Shown: positions 1 through 9,168 of the stretch, piece after piece
Numbering within the stretch: the stretch's first letter is position 1
Layout of the letters: the number at the start of each line of letters is the position of its first letter
Assembly: GCA_003427395.1 (NCBI GenBank)
Contig: BFEA01000086.1
Span: 3,368,516 to 3,393,943 of the forward strand
Direction of reading: 5' to 3'
Length of the DNA: 25,428 nt
Origin: Chara braunii
Lineage: Eukaryota > Streptophyta > Charophyceae > Charales > Characeae
Program-made: the position numbers and the translations under genes
Notes under the pieces: generated by a model
Databases searched by the model: none
Seen by the model: only the letters and a program-made list of their open reading frames with translations
Told to the model about the DNA's origin: nothing

Positions 1-39
<39 letters not shown>
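1..39. repeat. (GA)n microsatellite at left edge
   Basis: Nineteen GA units run from the first base. The window also ends in (CT)n, so both edges lie in simple repeat, as happens where an assembly contig breaks. Bases 40-472 after it show no gene or motif I recognise. Confidence 0.97.
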
Positions 40-43
<4 letters not shown>

Positions 44-472
44 CCAAGTTTGGGCAATGATCCGATTGGAAGGAATTTGACCCAATTGGGCGTTTGGGAA
101 ACGGTTGCCATGGCTAGCTCCTTGCCAAATGGAATTCTGCTGAGTTTGTGTTGAAGAGTCTGTTTTAGGAAAGGTGTAGCCATCAAGATTCGAACTTGTT
201 ATCTGTTTATCATGATTCAAGAGTTATATATGTGTGTGGCAGTATGTATCATTCAGCCACCAGGCAGGTGCAGGTGGACTGAATGACTCGTGTGGTGGAT
301 ATTTTCATACTTGTGCCAGCGTGTTGCTGATGCTGCTGAATGCTTTTCAGCTGAATTGATGTGTGTTTGAAGAATCGACAAGACGACCCTCCTGAATGAC
401 TGCGTCACCGAGGGTGCTTCGTGGAGAAGAGGTGCTCCTACGGTGAAGTGTGGATGGTATAGACTGTAAACT

Positions 473-976
473 ATGACAAGAATGAGCGGCAAGTGCTTGT
501 GGAATTCGTGGAACTTGCCTGCTCGGACTGCTCCATGTAGCTTTCTGCCTCAGACAGTGAAACTGACATCTGGCGCTGTTGTGATGCGGCTCCGCAATGT
601 CTCCCCAAGAGCGGCGTTATGCTATGGCACGCGGAAGATTGTGAAGCAAGTTCGCTACAACGAACTTCTGAAAGTGACAGTAATTTGCGGACGTGAAATT
701 GGTTACATTCCCAGGACGACCACCGTTATCGGTGATGTTGCCATGGGATTCAGATCCATGCGGGACCAGTTCACGCTGGGCCTAGCTGTTGCAGTCAGGA
801 TCAATAAGGCACCGGGGCTGACTGTCCTGCATGCCTGTGGTAAGTAGCTTGACAACCTCCCTCCAACAAAAAACAACAAGAAAAAAGGTGCCTTGGCGAC
901 CCTGTGCTGGCTCATGGACGACTATGGGATCACGATCAACTGGTTCTCAGAATTTAGTCAGCAATTTGTTCTGTAA
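473..976 (+). CDS. Unidentified exon-like reading frame, possibly two exons
   Basis: An ATG at 473 opens a frame of 122 complete codons, then reaches a strong donor (G at 839, then GTAAGTAG); unspliced, it stops two codons later. Two acceptors give the same downstream frame and the same TAA at 974-976. One is AG at 886-887 (48-base intron, A-rich before the acceptor). The other is TTCTCAG ending at 950 (111-base intron, better pyrimidine context). They differ by 63 bases, or 21 codons. The sequence between the two acceptors also reads like protein (ATLCWLMDDYG, INWFSEFSQQF), favouring the upstream acceptor or a decayed continuous gene. I recognise no domain. Upstream exons may be missing, so the ATG is not a secure start. 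It could be a host gene fragment or a retroelement relic. Confidence 0.3.
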
Positions 977-2168
977 CTGATATGTCCCCATACACGCAGG
1001 CAATGATAAAGCAGACTTTTTATGGAGGCGGCAAATCCACAAAAAAGCGGAGAGAAGTACACAGTGGAAGCTTAATATACAAAAGTAGAATTGAAGGTGA
1101 AACTTCGAGTCTTAATCCCTCTTCCTCCTCCACTCGATCAGTTGTACAAAATTCCAAGAATCCCCAACCGGTTTCAACAACCCCGAACAAACTCAACAAA
1201 ACTTCATTTGAAATCACAGGAGTCTTCTCGTTCCTCCGACTTCCAACTCTACTACAACCTCCCTGGCTATAGTGTTCATCGCCTGAAGCTGCAGACCACC
1301 AGCGCCCCTTCCCTGCTTCAGCACCAACCGGCAACCACTCAGAAAACCTGGCGCCTGGTCAGCACCCAATCAGGATGTGCAGCGGCAGCACTCTGAACGA
1401 AGGAGAAGCTTTTTGCCTCTCGAAGAACAATGGCCGCCATGAAGTGATCAATGGCAGTGCCCAACCCTCAACAGAACAGGTGGGTTTCGCCGCTCACAGC
1501 GCCTGTAAGGCTGTCTGCAGCGCGGTCCTGCACTTCCTGTCACCACCCCAGCTATGGTGGTCGTCTCTCTTACAGCAGTGGTCTCGCCCCTTGAACGCAG
1601 CAGCCTTTGCCCAAAACAAACAAGGACCAAAAGAACCCGTCTACAATTGACCTCATCCTATTCCTAAACTTCCCCGACAGCCTACCGGACTCACGGACTT
1701 CTAGTAGGACCCAGGACTCCCTGCTTTCATCACTCTCCTGACTGCAGCTTGCATGTGCATCAGCCTCTCCTATCCTTTTTGCGATGCAGCAGCCTTTTAA
1801 GGCAGTGGGGTGAAATAGGACATTACAGTATGTTAACCTTTGCTCCGTGCCTCTCCCTCATACTCGCTGGCATTGCTGCAGCTGTTATGCTCCTCCCTGT
1901 GGATGCAGGCAGTTTGTGACAACTCAGGTTAGGTAGTGGGAGAACATGGCTCCCTGCTGGTGCAGAACTGTCCTCCTGAGCTTGTGTGCATCGGACTGCA
2001 CCATGCACTGGTTCTACTCTTTCACCGCATTTTCCTCCCTGCGGAAGTGCTCTGTGCCTCCATGACGGCCAGGGCTCACACACCTGTCTTCCGCAATACC
2101 TCTGATCCACACTCGTTCTACTGAGTCCCAGCCTATCCCATGGTGGGATTTGCTTCGGGGACCCGCTG
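977..2168. other. No recognisable gene
   Basis: Short frames occur on both strands, but none has a motif or composition I recognise. The segment about 1823-2110, read on the minus strand, may be a decayed downstream part of the gag relic at 2169-3001, but no zinc knuckle or protease motif is visible. Confidence 0.5.
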
Positions 2169-3001
2169 TTACTGCAGCCTCATCTCTTCCCCTCTTTCTT
2201 CAGAGGGATCTGCATCCCTCTCCTCTCCCAAGCTGTAGTCTTCTGGAAGTGTTGCTGTTATCGGGGCTTGTAGAACTGCAGCATAACCTGCGCTATCCTT
2301 TTGTTTTGCTGAGGAGAATCCTGCCCCTTGCCCTTTGCCCACCTGCGGCCCTGTTGCACATTGCAGATCCATATCAAATTTTGATGTTTCCTCGGTCATC
2401 CCACCGGTATGGCTCAAGATCTTTACACTCGTGCCCCAAAAAATTGGTCAGCTTTGCAAGGAGGGCACTTGTAAACGCAAAGTCACTCCGAGGCCGAGCC
2501 CCTGTACCTGCGGGATCTGGTTGAACTCTCGACCAGATCGCTCACACTGCCCTCATATGTTTGACCTCCCAACTCAAACAGTATGGGGAACACCTTGTCC
2601 TGTCTTGTCACAGTCGTATACCGCCCCTTCAATCTTCGAGGGAATTCCGTCCAGCTGACCTTGTTCACATACTTGGCCACATGTTCACCTGTCTGCTGTA
2701 ACAGCTCAGAATCCATCCATTTCTTGGCAACGTGGTCGAGGCATGAGAAGCAAAGTACATTTTGTCTACATCCTTCGGTAATTTGTAATACCTCAACTGA
2801 TCCTTGATCTCATGCAGCCAACAGTCCATGTCTTCGTCTCTCTCGCCTCTGAACCATGACGGCGGACTTAGTTTGGCCTTGAGGGCTGCTTGCCCTGTGC
2901 TTCAGAAGACTGCTCCGTGATGCAGACTGTGCAAGTGTGGCAGCCCAACTGGTGAGGAAGAACCCTTTGTCGCCCAGTTGCGTGAGGTTTTTATCTAACA
3001 A
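2169..3001 (-). pseudogene. Decayed Ty3-type gag relic
   Basis: On the minus strand, about 2905-2735 reads through PPSWFRGERDEDMDCWLHEI and then KDQLRYYKLPKDVDKMYF. This is the F-x-G-x-x-(D/E)-x-x-x-W pattern at the start of a retrotransposon gag capsid domain. The frame then shifts, and 2716-2483 continues with KKWMDSELLQQTGE, VSWTEFPRRLKGRYTT and FELGGQTYEGSVSDL, matching the later W-x-x-F part of the domain. The frame upstream of about 2910 is also broken (2810-3001), and 2169-2417 is a third frame that may be the C-terminal region. No pol motifs or LTRs are seen nearby. The product would be the RNA-packaging structural protein of an LTR retrotransposon; this copy cannot make it. Family assignment rests on the motif pattern only. 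Confidence 0.55.
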
Positions 3002-3207
3002 ATGATCGTCGAAATCTTCAGTCTGGCACTATCAGCTGTCAGCGCTCTACCAACTGTAGGGTTGTCACCACTTGCAACCTAACATCTTCCAGTCACGAAG
3101 ACTCTTCCGAAGCCTGCTTTGAGTCCAACACCTGCTTCTTCTTTTTTGCTTCCTCCAATGGACCTCCATGTCTTTTAAAATTATAAGTTATTACTTAAAA
3201 TTTTTAA

Positions 3208-3263
3208 GTTTTTTTTTTTGTTTTTTTTGTTTTGTTTTGTTTTGTTTTGTTTTGTTTTGTTTT
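3208..3263. repeat. (TTTTG)n microsatellite
   Basis: A run of T followed by about eight TTTTG units. On the minus strand it is a CAAAA-type array, which could derive from an old poly(A) tail. Confidence 0.9.
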
Positions 3264-3360
3264 GAAACACCATTGCGTCTGAGGCTGTTTTTGCCGAACC
3301 TGAATTTTGCTGTGCACGGAGTTTTGCCGAGCCTGTGTCCCAGAAGTGTTTACTGTTTTA

Positions 3361-3399
3361 TTTTCTTTTTCTTTCTTTCTTTCTTTCTTTCTTTCGTTT

Positions 3400-3430
<31 letters not shown>
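3361..3430 (-). repeat. Poly(T)/(TTTC)n tract: A-rich tail of LINE copy A
   Basis: TTTC units and T runs end at 3430, exactly where the sequence shared with 15492 onward begins. Read on the minus strand this is the A-rich 3' tail of the LINE fragment at 3431-4411. Confidence 0.8.
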
Positions 3431-3433
3431 AAA

Positions 3434-3451
3434 CGGGACCTTATGGTCCTG
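3434..3451 (-). other. Terminal stem-loop of LINE copy A
   Basis: On the minus strand, CAGGACC-ATAA-GGTCCCG forms a stem of seven positions (one A/C mismatch) closed by an ATAA loop, three bases before the tail. The same structure occurs at 15495-15512 and 9792-9809. In LINEs with stringent templates, such a terminal hairpin is the reverse transcriptase recognition site; that role here is inference. Confidence 0.6.
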
Positions 3452-3867
3452 GCTCCTTATCCATTCTGGGGAGCATCAGTCCGGTTCCTATTCCCCTGGC
3501 AAGTCAAGAATGAATACATCAATATACACGCTCACACTTCCTTCCGTATGGCCGAAGGACCCCTAACCAGCATTGATTTTTCCTTGAAGGAGGATTGACT
3601 GTCAGCTTGCCTGTCCCTTAATTCCCTCTCAGATTCCATGTTGAAAACTGTCTGATACTGCATTTAAAGCAAGGAGAAGGGAGATAAGCAACTGATTGGA
3701 TCCTGGACCGCCTCTTATGCCACTGGATTATCCCATTGGTATTGGTACAGTCTGCAGCTCACTGAGTGTTTCCCCGGACAGCAGACAGCCGCTTGGTGAG
3801 TGGTTCCCAGGGGGTCTCACGTACCCCTGGTATCTTGTTGTTCCTTCTGGAAGGAGCCTCTCGTTCC

Positions 3868-4402
3868 TCAGGGGGTAGCTGGATTGTGCCAGTCTTTCCA
3901 TCTGATTTGTAGGGCGTGAATGTCCGCGATCTTTCCCTGGACCAGCCACACCCTTCTGAACTTGGCTATCATTTCCTGTTGTTTGTCCGGGTCCTGCTGA
4001 ATTTGAAGCTTGACCTTCTTCCACTGGCAGCGGATGTCAGTCTCCATGAGGATTTTCGTTGATGCCCATACTTGTTCCGACGGTATGCTGGAGTTGTCAA
4101 TGGTCCGATTGCACCTTTCCTTCCACATTACCCACAGTGTCACCTTTCTGATTATCCCGAACCAGATGCGCTCCGACTTGTTGAATTGTGAGGGGAGGTT
4201 AGTCCATAGGAGTAGCTGGATGGGGTGTTCAGGTAAGGGAGAAGGAAATAAGTGGTCCCGGAGAGCTGCAGCTCTCGCCCATATGTCAGTAGCAAAGCTG
4301 CAAGTTATCAGACAGTGTAACATGTCCTCTTGTTCGTTATCAGAGCATATGGCGCATTGTTCTGAACTGTTAGGGTCACTGTTTCGCCTGCGGACGTGTA
4401 AT
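3868..4402 (-). pseudogene. LINE ORF2 C-terminal fragment (copy A)
   Basis: The fragment opens with a zinc-binding motif, CAICSDNEQEDMLHCLITC (C-x2-C ... H-C-x3-C), as in the zinc-binding region that follows plant LINE reverse transcriptases. It then has IIRKVTLWVMWKERCNR, parallel to RRATLWTIWKARC in copy C at 16913-20338. It ends with a conserved tail (VQGKIADIHALQIRWKDW) that also appears, in another frame, at the end of copy C. No reverse transcriptase core is present because the element is truncated just upstream of the zinc motif. It is a dead fragment, about 178 codons. Confidence 0.8.
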
Positions 4403-4410
4403 CATGCTGG

Positions 4411-4530
4411 TTTTTTTTTTTTTTTTTTTTTCGTGGAGGATTGACTGTCAGCTTGCCCTGCTTCATCCGTTCCTCTCAGGTCTAACGTGAAAACCTGTTG
4501 TATAAAGCATGACTAGCGAGAAAGGTCCTA
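4411..4530 (-). mobile_element. LINE 3' UTR relic D with alternative tail site
   Basis: A T21 tract (4411-4431) is followed by about 100 bases related to the copy A and B 3' UTRs (GGATTGACTGTCAGCTTGCC, then TCCTCTCAGG). Copies A and B carry about 150 more bases, ending in the terminal stem-loop, between this segment and their tails. D lacks these, so its poly(A) joins an internal site. Similarity fades past about 4530. Bases 4531-4650 hold nothing I recognise. Confidence 0.65.
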
Positions 4531-4650
4531 GAAGCTGCCAAACCATGCTGTTTTATTTTCTGGTACTTTCAAGAAAACAGGTTTCATCATGGCAGTTGCA
4601 TCCATAAAAGAGCCAAAAAGAGAAAGGAAAAAAAGATTTGGACGTAACAG

Positions 4651-5020
4651 CAGCTGAATACATTCTCGGAAGAACACGTGTGGGTATGCCCTCAGTGAGG
4701 GCTGTAAGAGGCGCAGTCAAATTCACGAGAGGAATGGGAAAAAAAATTGAAACTGTGCTGTGGACGGGAAAGCAGTTGGATACATTCCCAGAAGTAGCAG
4801 TGTGAGTATGCCCTCCGTGAGGGCGTCAAAACACCCCGTCGAATGCGCCCTGCCTCGCTTTCAGGGTGCCACAAAGAAAACAAAAGAAAAAGTTAAAAAA
4901 ACAAACACAAATCATAACATTTCCTACTAGCCAAAATAGGGATGGGGTACATTCTGGAAAATACTACTGTGAGAATGGCCTGGGTCACGGCCTTCCCCAG
5001 CATCATAGCAGTTGGATACA
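4651..5020. repeat. Diverged direct repeats, each ending in a stem-loop
   Basis: Units at 4651-4702, 4772-4824 and 4941-4992 share TACATTC..GAA..., then GTG(T)GNGNATG. They end in an inverted repeat: GCCCTC-AGT-GAGGGC, GCCCTC-CGT-GAGGGC, and the diverged GGCC...GGCC. A fourth partial unit at 5008-5020 repeats GCAGTTGGATACA exactly from 4773-4785. Start-to-start spacing is 121, 169 and about 67 bases, so the array is irregular. No reading frame spans it convincingly. Function unknown. Confidence 0.6.
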
Positions 5021-5082
5021 CAGGGCCCGAACACTTTGTTTATGCCGACCCTCCTCCGGACCACTGAAAACTTCAGAAAAAC

Positions 5083-5111
5083 GGGAAAATTGGCAAACTG
5101 CCAGTTTTCCC
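5083..5111. other. Hairpin with 13-base arms
   Basis: GGGAAAATTGGCA (5083-5095), loop AAC, then TGCCAGTTTTCCC (5099-5111). Twelve Watson-Crick pairs and one T-G. A smaller hairpin with the same AAC loop, CTGAA-AAC-TTCAG, lies just upstream. It is not followed by a T run, so a terminator reading is unsupported. Confidence 0.7.
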
Positions 5112-5767
5112 ATTTTTCCCAACAGCGGGCGAGGTAGTGGTGGTTTAAGGACATTCCTTTTTATTTCTATATCACAAACCGGGTCCAGAGACCCACCCAA
5201 TGCCTCCCTTCATTATGTATGGTCGAGGGATACTGAGACAGCAGCATTGATACCTCCCTTCACAGGAACGATGTACTACCTCCCCACCCCTGCTTCCTAT
5301 ACCTTTTTCAAACTGCCTCTTCTCCGGAAAACAGTTAAGATGACCCCTCTCAGTTCACTTCTGTGAGCTTCCAAAAAACTTTCAGTACTAGCTAGGGCAT
5401 GTCAAGACGTTCCCGGATCTTACCTTCCTCTTGCTCTTGTAATCTTTGTGTTGCTGAGTTGCCACTTCCATTGTTCCGCTCTCTTCTTGTCCCTTACTGT
5501 TCCCCATCCATAAAGCCCTCTCTCTCCTCTCGTTTCGTTACTCCGCCTGCCCCGGTTCACGTCAATCCTCCTTTTTCATTCCCAGACCATTCTGAGATTG
5601 TACTTACAGCCCTTCTACGTTGGTTTGTTCGCTGTCCCTTTCTGCTCCCTGTCTGTGTTCCTCACTCACTTTAGTCTCTTCTCTCCGTCCCAGCCTGTCT
5701 GTTCCTGTCTCATACCAATCTCCAGACCTGAGGGCTTGTCCTTTTATTTGTGCTATTTGCTCCTTAG
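5112..5767. other. No recognisable gene; pyrimidine-rich
   Basis: The + strand is rich in C and T from about 5400 onward. Frames on either strand show no motif I know. It may be the decayed 3' continuation of the minus-strand frame at 5768-6313. Confidence 0.45.
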
Positions 5768-6313
5768 TTAACCATTCCTACTCGAATTACTTTTGCAACT
5801 GCATCCTTCTTTGGGGGTCTGTAGCTCCCTCTCCATGGAGGGTGCTTCCTCCATGGCTTTGTTCTGCTTGTCCTTTCCGTTTCTCCTTACCTCCAACTCC
5901 TCGTCTGTCGGCTTCCTTTTTGTCGTCATCATCTTCTGTGTTTCCTGCGTCTCCCAGTACTTTTTCTTTGCTTTCTGCATGATCCGGACACTCCGGACCC
6001 AACTGTGGGCCCAGACATCCTGATCGAGCAAGTATGGATGGCAATGTGGACGCCCGAATTGTAACCATGGCTGTACCCTTCAGCGCTTTTCGTCTGGGAT
6101 CATATCTGTCCCATTCCATGCGAACCTAAATACTACTGTAGTACTGTGTGCTTCTCCTCCATTTCCAATTTTCCAGTAATATATCTTTTCCTCAGGGTAT
6201 GTCCCTGCAATGGTTTTCTTCTCTCCCATCCGTGTTGACGACTTTTCAACTACTTTCTCCCCTTTTGCTGTGGTGAGCTTGATGAGGATATGTTGTTCTG
6301 TTCTGCACACCAT
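5768..6313 (-). pseudogene. Basic retroelement-like ORF with one internal stop
   Basis: Minus-strand frames 6313-6080 and 6079-5768 are in the same register, separated by a single TGA at 6080-6082. Read across the stop, the protein stays coherent: GGEAHSTTVVFRFAWNGTDM, then after the stop FGRPHCHPYLLDQDVWAHSW, then a highly charged Lys/Glu/Arg tail (KAKKKYWETQETQ...). About 180 codons. The charged tail and degenerate state fit an ORF1 or gag relic; no zinc knuckle is complete. Function not identified. A recoded stop is possible but less likely than decay. Confidence 0.4.
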
Positions 6314-6419
6314 TTCTCAAGGAGGCCACACAGTGGTGGCTAGCTTGGCTGTGCTGTCTTAGTTGGTCTTGATCGGGCTCTTCCTTCTCTACGTAACCCT
6401 GGGCTGAACCGAGCGTCTG

Positions 6420-7165
6420 GAAAGGGAGGTGGGAGGTACGTGATGTTGTGTCAGAAAATAGAGAGGCTGGATTGGTGAAAGGACTTCAGGCAGTGAGCGG
6501 AGAGGTTGGCGGTGTTGAGAGTAGTAGGTGGTTGTGGGCATGCTGAAACCGTGTAGGGGATGGGGGGAGGGATGTTCGTAGGTTGTGTTTTGGCAGTTTA
6601 TTTCGACCCTTGGAGAGAGGGCCGAGGTTGGTGAATAGTGTCAGTTATGTGGTGGGTGTGGGGAAAAGGTGGATGTAGTTGAGGATGAGAGTTTGGCGGT
6701 TAGCGGTAGGGACGAGACGGGACTGGGTGTGTGGGAAGGGAATGGTGAGAGCTTGGCGGGAAGCAATGGGGGGTAAGCTACGGATGGATAGGAGTTAGTG
6801 GGCATGGGGGCAAGGATCCTTTGATGAAGTGAGTTTGGACCTTGGTGGTTAGAATATGACAAGTTAGTGGGATAGATGGTAAGAGCCCTTCCTGTCACAC
6901 AGATTCCACATCAATTGTCTGGATGCAGGGACGCAGAGCAGCCGAGGGCTGATCCCGATGACCTAAGGATCCGCAGCCGACCGGTCAGCCCTGCCGGATT
7001 GTGGACCGCTGACTGTCGGCAGGCCTGATACGAGGTGGATGGTCGCGGTCCGTTCTTCAGAAGTGGGTGTCGTCAACCAGGAGGAGAAATCTTATCGAGC
7101 CTGTTTGGGGCATGTTTATTGTGTGTGCGGCTTGCGATTTTATTGTCTTTTTTGGACTGCTGTTG
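6420..7165. other. G-rich non-coding stretch
   Basis: The + strand carries many GGG and GGGG runs with little C, mostly GGGA/GTGG-type cryptic simplicity (for example around 6540-6800). No frame has recognisable motifs. The composition is like that at 23150-24470. Confidence 0.5.
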
Positions 7166-7272
7166 ATACCCTAGGGTAGGGTAGGGTAGGGTATACCCTA
7201 GTGCAGGGTAGGGTTGTTGGGGTATACCATAAGGTAGGCAATGGTATACCCTAGGGTAGGGTAGGGTATACC
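7166..7272. repeat. (TAGGG)n telomere-like array with palindromes
   Basis: Four GGG tracts spaced by TA occupy 7174-7191, and three more occupy 7254-7266. They are bounded by CCCTAGGG and GGTATACC palindromes. The unit is five bases (TAGGG), not the plant TTTAGGG. The first block fits a canonical G-quadruplex pattern. It is an interstitial repeat; nothing shows that it is a chromosome end. Confidence 0.75.
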
Positions 7273-7366
7273 GTAGGATATGTTACAGCCCGCTGGATGA
7301 ATACATGGAAAAGAGGTGTGCGGGGCTGTCCTGCACATGCCCCAGACTCCTGGAAACAGCTGAGAA

Positions 7367-7392
7367 TTTTTTTTTTTTTTTTTTTTTTTTTT
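7367..7392 (-). repeat. T26 tract, possible poly(A) of a minus-strand retroposon
   Basis: A pure T run is followed by GTGGAGG, loosely like the CGTGGAGG that follows the T tract at 4411-4431. Similarity does not continue, so the link to the LINE family is weak. One ambiguous base (n) lies at 7402. Confidence 0.4.
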
Positions 7393-7432
7393 GTGGAGGG
7401 GNGGGATGTATTTGAAACTAATTAAGGAGAAT

Positions 7433-7511
7433 AGCCTTAAGACAGGGGATGTCTATTGTCAATCTGGCTGCATGAGGTGGTAGAGGATGGTCTTGATTCT
7501 CTGAAGGTTTC
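7433..7511. repeat. Dispersed repeat, first copy (partner 8811-8912)
   Basis: It shares TTAGACAGG-type sequence, a CTCAATCTGG-type block, GCAT(G/A)A..GTGGTAG and TCTTGATTCTCTGAAG with 8811-8912. The partner has about 30 extra bases before the last block. It lies shortly after the T26 tract, so it may be the 3' part of an unnamed retroposon on the minus strand. Confidence 0.55.
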
Positions 7512-8570
7512 GCACACAGATCACTTTCTGAGATTCCTGCAGTTTCTGAGAGAATGCTGTTCTTTTGGTATGTTTTCTGAAGGTTCCGAGTCTGAGTCTG
7601 TGGTGCTTTGATTTGCTGTCATTTCTAAGTGTGTGTGTGGCCTACTACTATAACGTGCATGTGCCATGTGCTTGCCTGGGTCCAAGTCCAGGTCCGTATT
7701 CTAATTTGTTGGCTGTATGTGTGTGGCTGTGCCTTGGATAGGGACAAGCTCGGAATAGAGGGGCGGCTATGGGCAGATGGGAAATTAGCGGTAGGATATG
7801 CTGGGGGTGGTCCAGCTCCCAGGGACAGAACTAGAATTGGCTGGGGACCGAATAGGATTATTCAGCAACTCGGGTAGGGCCTGCAACCCGGTACGCTTAG
7901 TGGGCAGTCCAGTAGCGCCCCAAAACAGTCATAAGTGTTCAGTCCCATACCTAGTAGAGTGTTAGGCTAGATACAGGTTCCGAGGCCGAGTTGCAGGCTG
8001 AAATGATGTTCCCGCCCAAAAGCGGGAAGACCCCGTAGGCCTGGTGTACCCAAGTGAGGCCAGGTAGCACTGGGTAGTTCCTGGCCAGGAGCTACCGGAG
8101 GCCAGACATTAATGCTGCGCTGCGATATTGAAGACCACCATGGCTATGGAGGAGTAATAGGGAGGTGGGAGAGATAGGCTATGGCTACGGAGGTGAGGGT
8201 GATGGACCTCTAGCCGGCTATGGTGGAATAATGTAAGTAGGATGAGGAAGGAGAAGGTGGGAACACGGAAGTAGACTCACCTTTGGTTATGGCGGACCTC
8301 CATCTCCACTTCCTTGGTTGGTGCTGCAGCTAGAGGGCCCCTGTGTGGGTACCGGCTAAGCTGGGACTTCATCTGAGAGTGTGCCTATGGAAGATAGAGA
8401 TGGGAGAGGCATAATGGAGTTTGCATTGTCCTTTCAACATCTGTGATGCACACGGATGCTTGGGATGCCACCAAGTAAAGAAGAGTGAGGTTATGGCTGA
8501 CAGGAGGGCTCTTTGTGTGCTGGCGCTAGGTCTGGCTCTTTCATTCATTGCTGCCACTCGACATACCTCC
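7512..8570. other. No recognisable gene
   Basis: There is a short + frame at 7629-7877 without motifs. From about 8130 to 8310, GGCTATGG(A/C)GG phrases recur irregularly (cryptic simplicity). No promoter or RNA signature was recognised. Confidence 0.5.
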
Positions 8571-8649
8571 AAGGAAAAACGGGATTTGAACCCGCGACTT
8601 CTGGCGTGACAGACCAGCACTCTTAACCAACCAACTAAGCTATTTTCAC
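8571..8649 (-). tRNA. tRNA-Asp (GTC)-like gene, probably degenerate
   Basis: Read on the minus strand. The anticodon arm is CTGGT-CTGTCAC-GCCAG, giving anticodon GTC. The T arm is GCGGG-TTCAAAT-CCCGT, with an exact B box (GGTTCAAATCC). The A box (TAGCTTAGTTGG) is good. The D stem GCTT/GAGT pairs with two G-T wobbles, and the D loop is long. The acceptor GTGAAAA/TTTTCCT has one mismatch and one wobble, and the discriminator base would be T rather than the G usual for Asp tRNAs. The cloverleaf is therefore mostly intact but the acceptor end is weak. It may be a pseudogene, a tRNA-derived retroposon head, or an old organelle-derived copy (the anticodon and T arms look bacterial/plastid-like). 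Confidence 0.55.
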
Positions 8650-8810
8650 ATCTGGGTAATAATGGACTACTGCTTCCAGTTTCTTTCATTTGAGTTGCAA
8701 TAGAATGACATTGTCTCCTTGTGAGCTTTTGCAATGGGAGCTGACCAGGATCATAGCATTCTTGTTGTTGAAAAGTAAAAGGTAATCCCAGGATCTAGTA
8801 TATCCTTGGA

Positions 8811-8912
8811 GCTTTAGACAGGAGATGCCTTTTCTCAATCTGGGTGCATAACGTGGTAGGGAATACAAAGGCAACTCTATTTATTGTTCAGATCTTGATT
8901 CTCTGAAGATTT
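8811..8912. repeat. Dispersed repeat, second copy (partner 7433-7511)
   Basis: See 7433-7511. It ends just before the palindrome at 8910-8930. Confidence 0.55.
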
Positions 8913-8930
8913 CATTTTTGAAAAATGAAA
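8910..8930. other. Perfect palindrome, 10-base arms
   Basis: TTTCATTTTT, one G, then AAAAATGAAA. It is A/T-rich and of low complexity, so it may be chance. Bases 8931-9117 and 9170-9758 around it hold no recognisable gene. Confidence 0.6.
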
Positions 8931-9117
8931 AGTAAAATTCATACAATGTCATGTATGATGGGGCAAAAGCTTAATCAGGGGCAATTCGAGCGATGCTGAA
9001 TTGGGTCAGGTGAGGGGCGTGAGGGCTCTAGAGAAGCGAAATTTCAAGGTATACAAGGTTAATGAAACATATCTGAAAGCGTTGTAAATAAAAAATCTAT
9101 CTTTGGTAAACCTGAAG

Positions 9118-9168
9118 TGGTGGTGGAGGAGGAGGAGGAGGAGGAGGAGGAGGAGGAGAAGAAGAAGT
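9118..9168. repeat. (GGA)n trinucleotide array
   Basis: GGT, then about twelve GGA units, then GAA units. On the minus strand it would encode a leucine run, but the enclosing frame has no other protein features. Confidence 0.92.

Larger units (their letters stand above)
3431..4411 (-). mobile_element. 5'-truncated LINE, copy A
   Basis: Read on the minus strand, this holds the ORF2 C-terminal end, then a 3' UTR, then an A-rich tail at 3430. Bases 3431 to about 3650 are clearly similar to 15492 to about 15710 (copy B), including the shared phrases GACTGTCAGCTTGCC and CAGTCCGGTTCCTA on the + strand. About 4195-4290 matches about 16415-16500 of copy B. The 5' end stops at 4410, directly against the T tract of relic D, so A appears to have inserted at the poly(A) of an older relative. 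The truncation is what incomplete target-primed reverse transcription produces. Confidence 0.8.

Noticed and set aside
3005-3065. Minus-strand tRNA-like stretch (CAGTTGGTAGAGCGCTGACAG, then TTTCGACGATC)
   Set aside because: Only part of the D arm and a poor B box match; no D stem or acceptor stem can be paired.
3168-3598. Phe-rich + strand frames
   Set aside because: They translate T-rich tails of retroposons.
5083-5111. Hairpin read as a bacterial terminator
   Set aside because: No T run follows and no bacterial gene is present.
8901-8935. CTGAAGA followed by a hairpin and GAAA, resembling a hammerhead
   Set aside because: The hairpin does not start at the core box, and there is no cleavage triplet or stem I.
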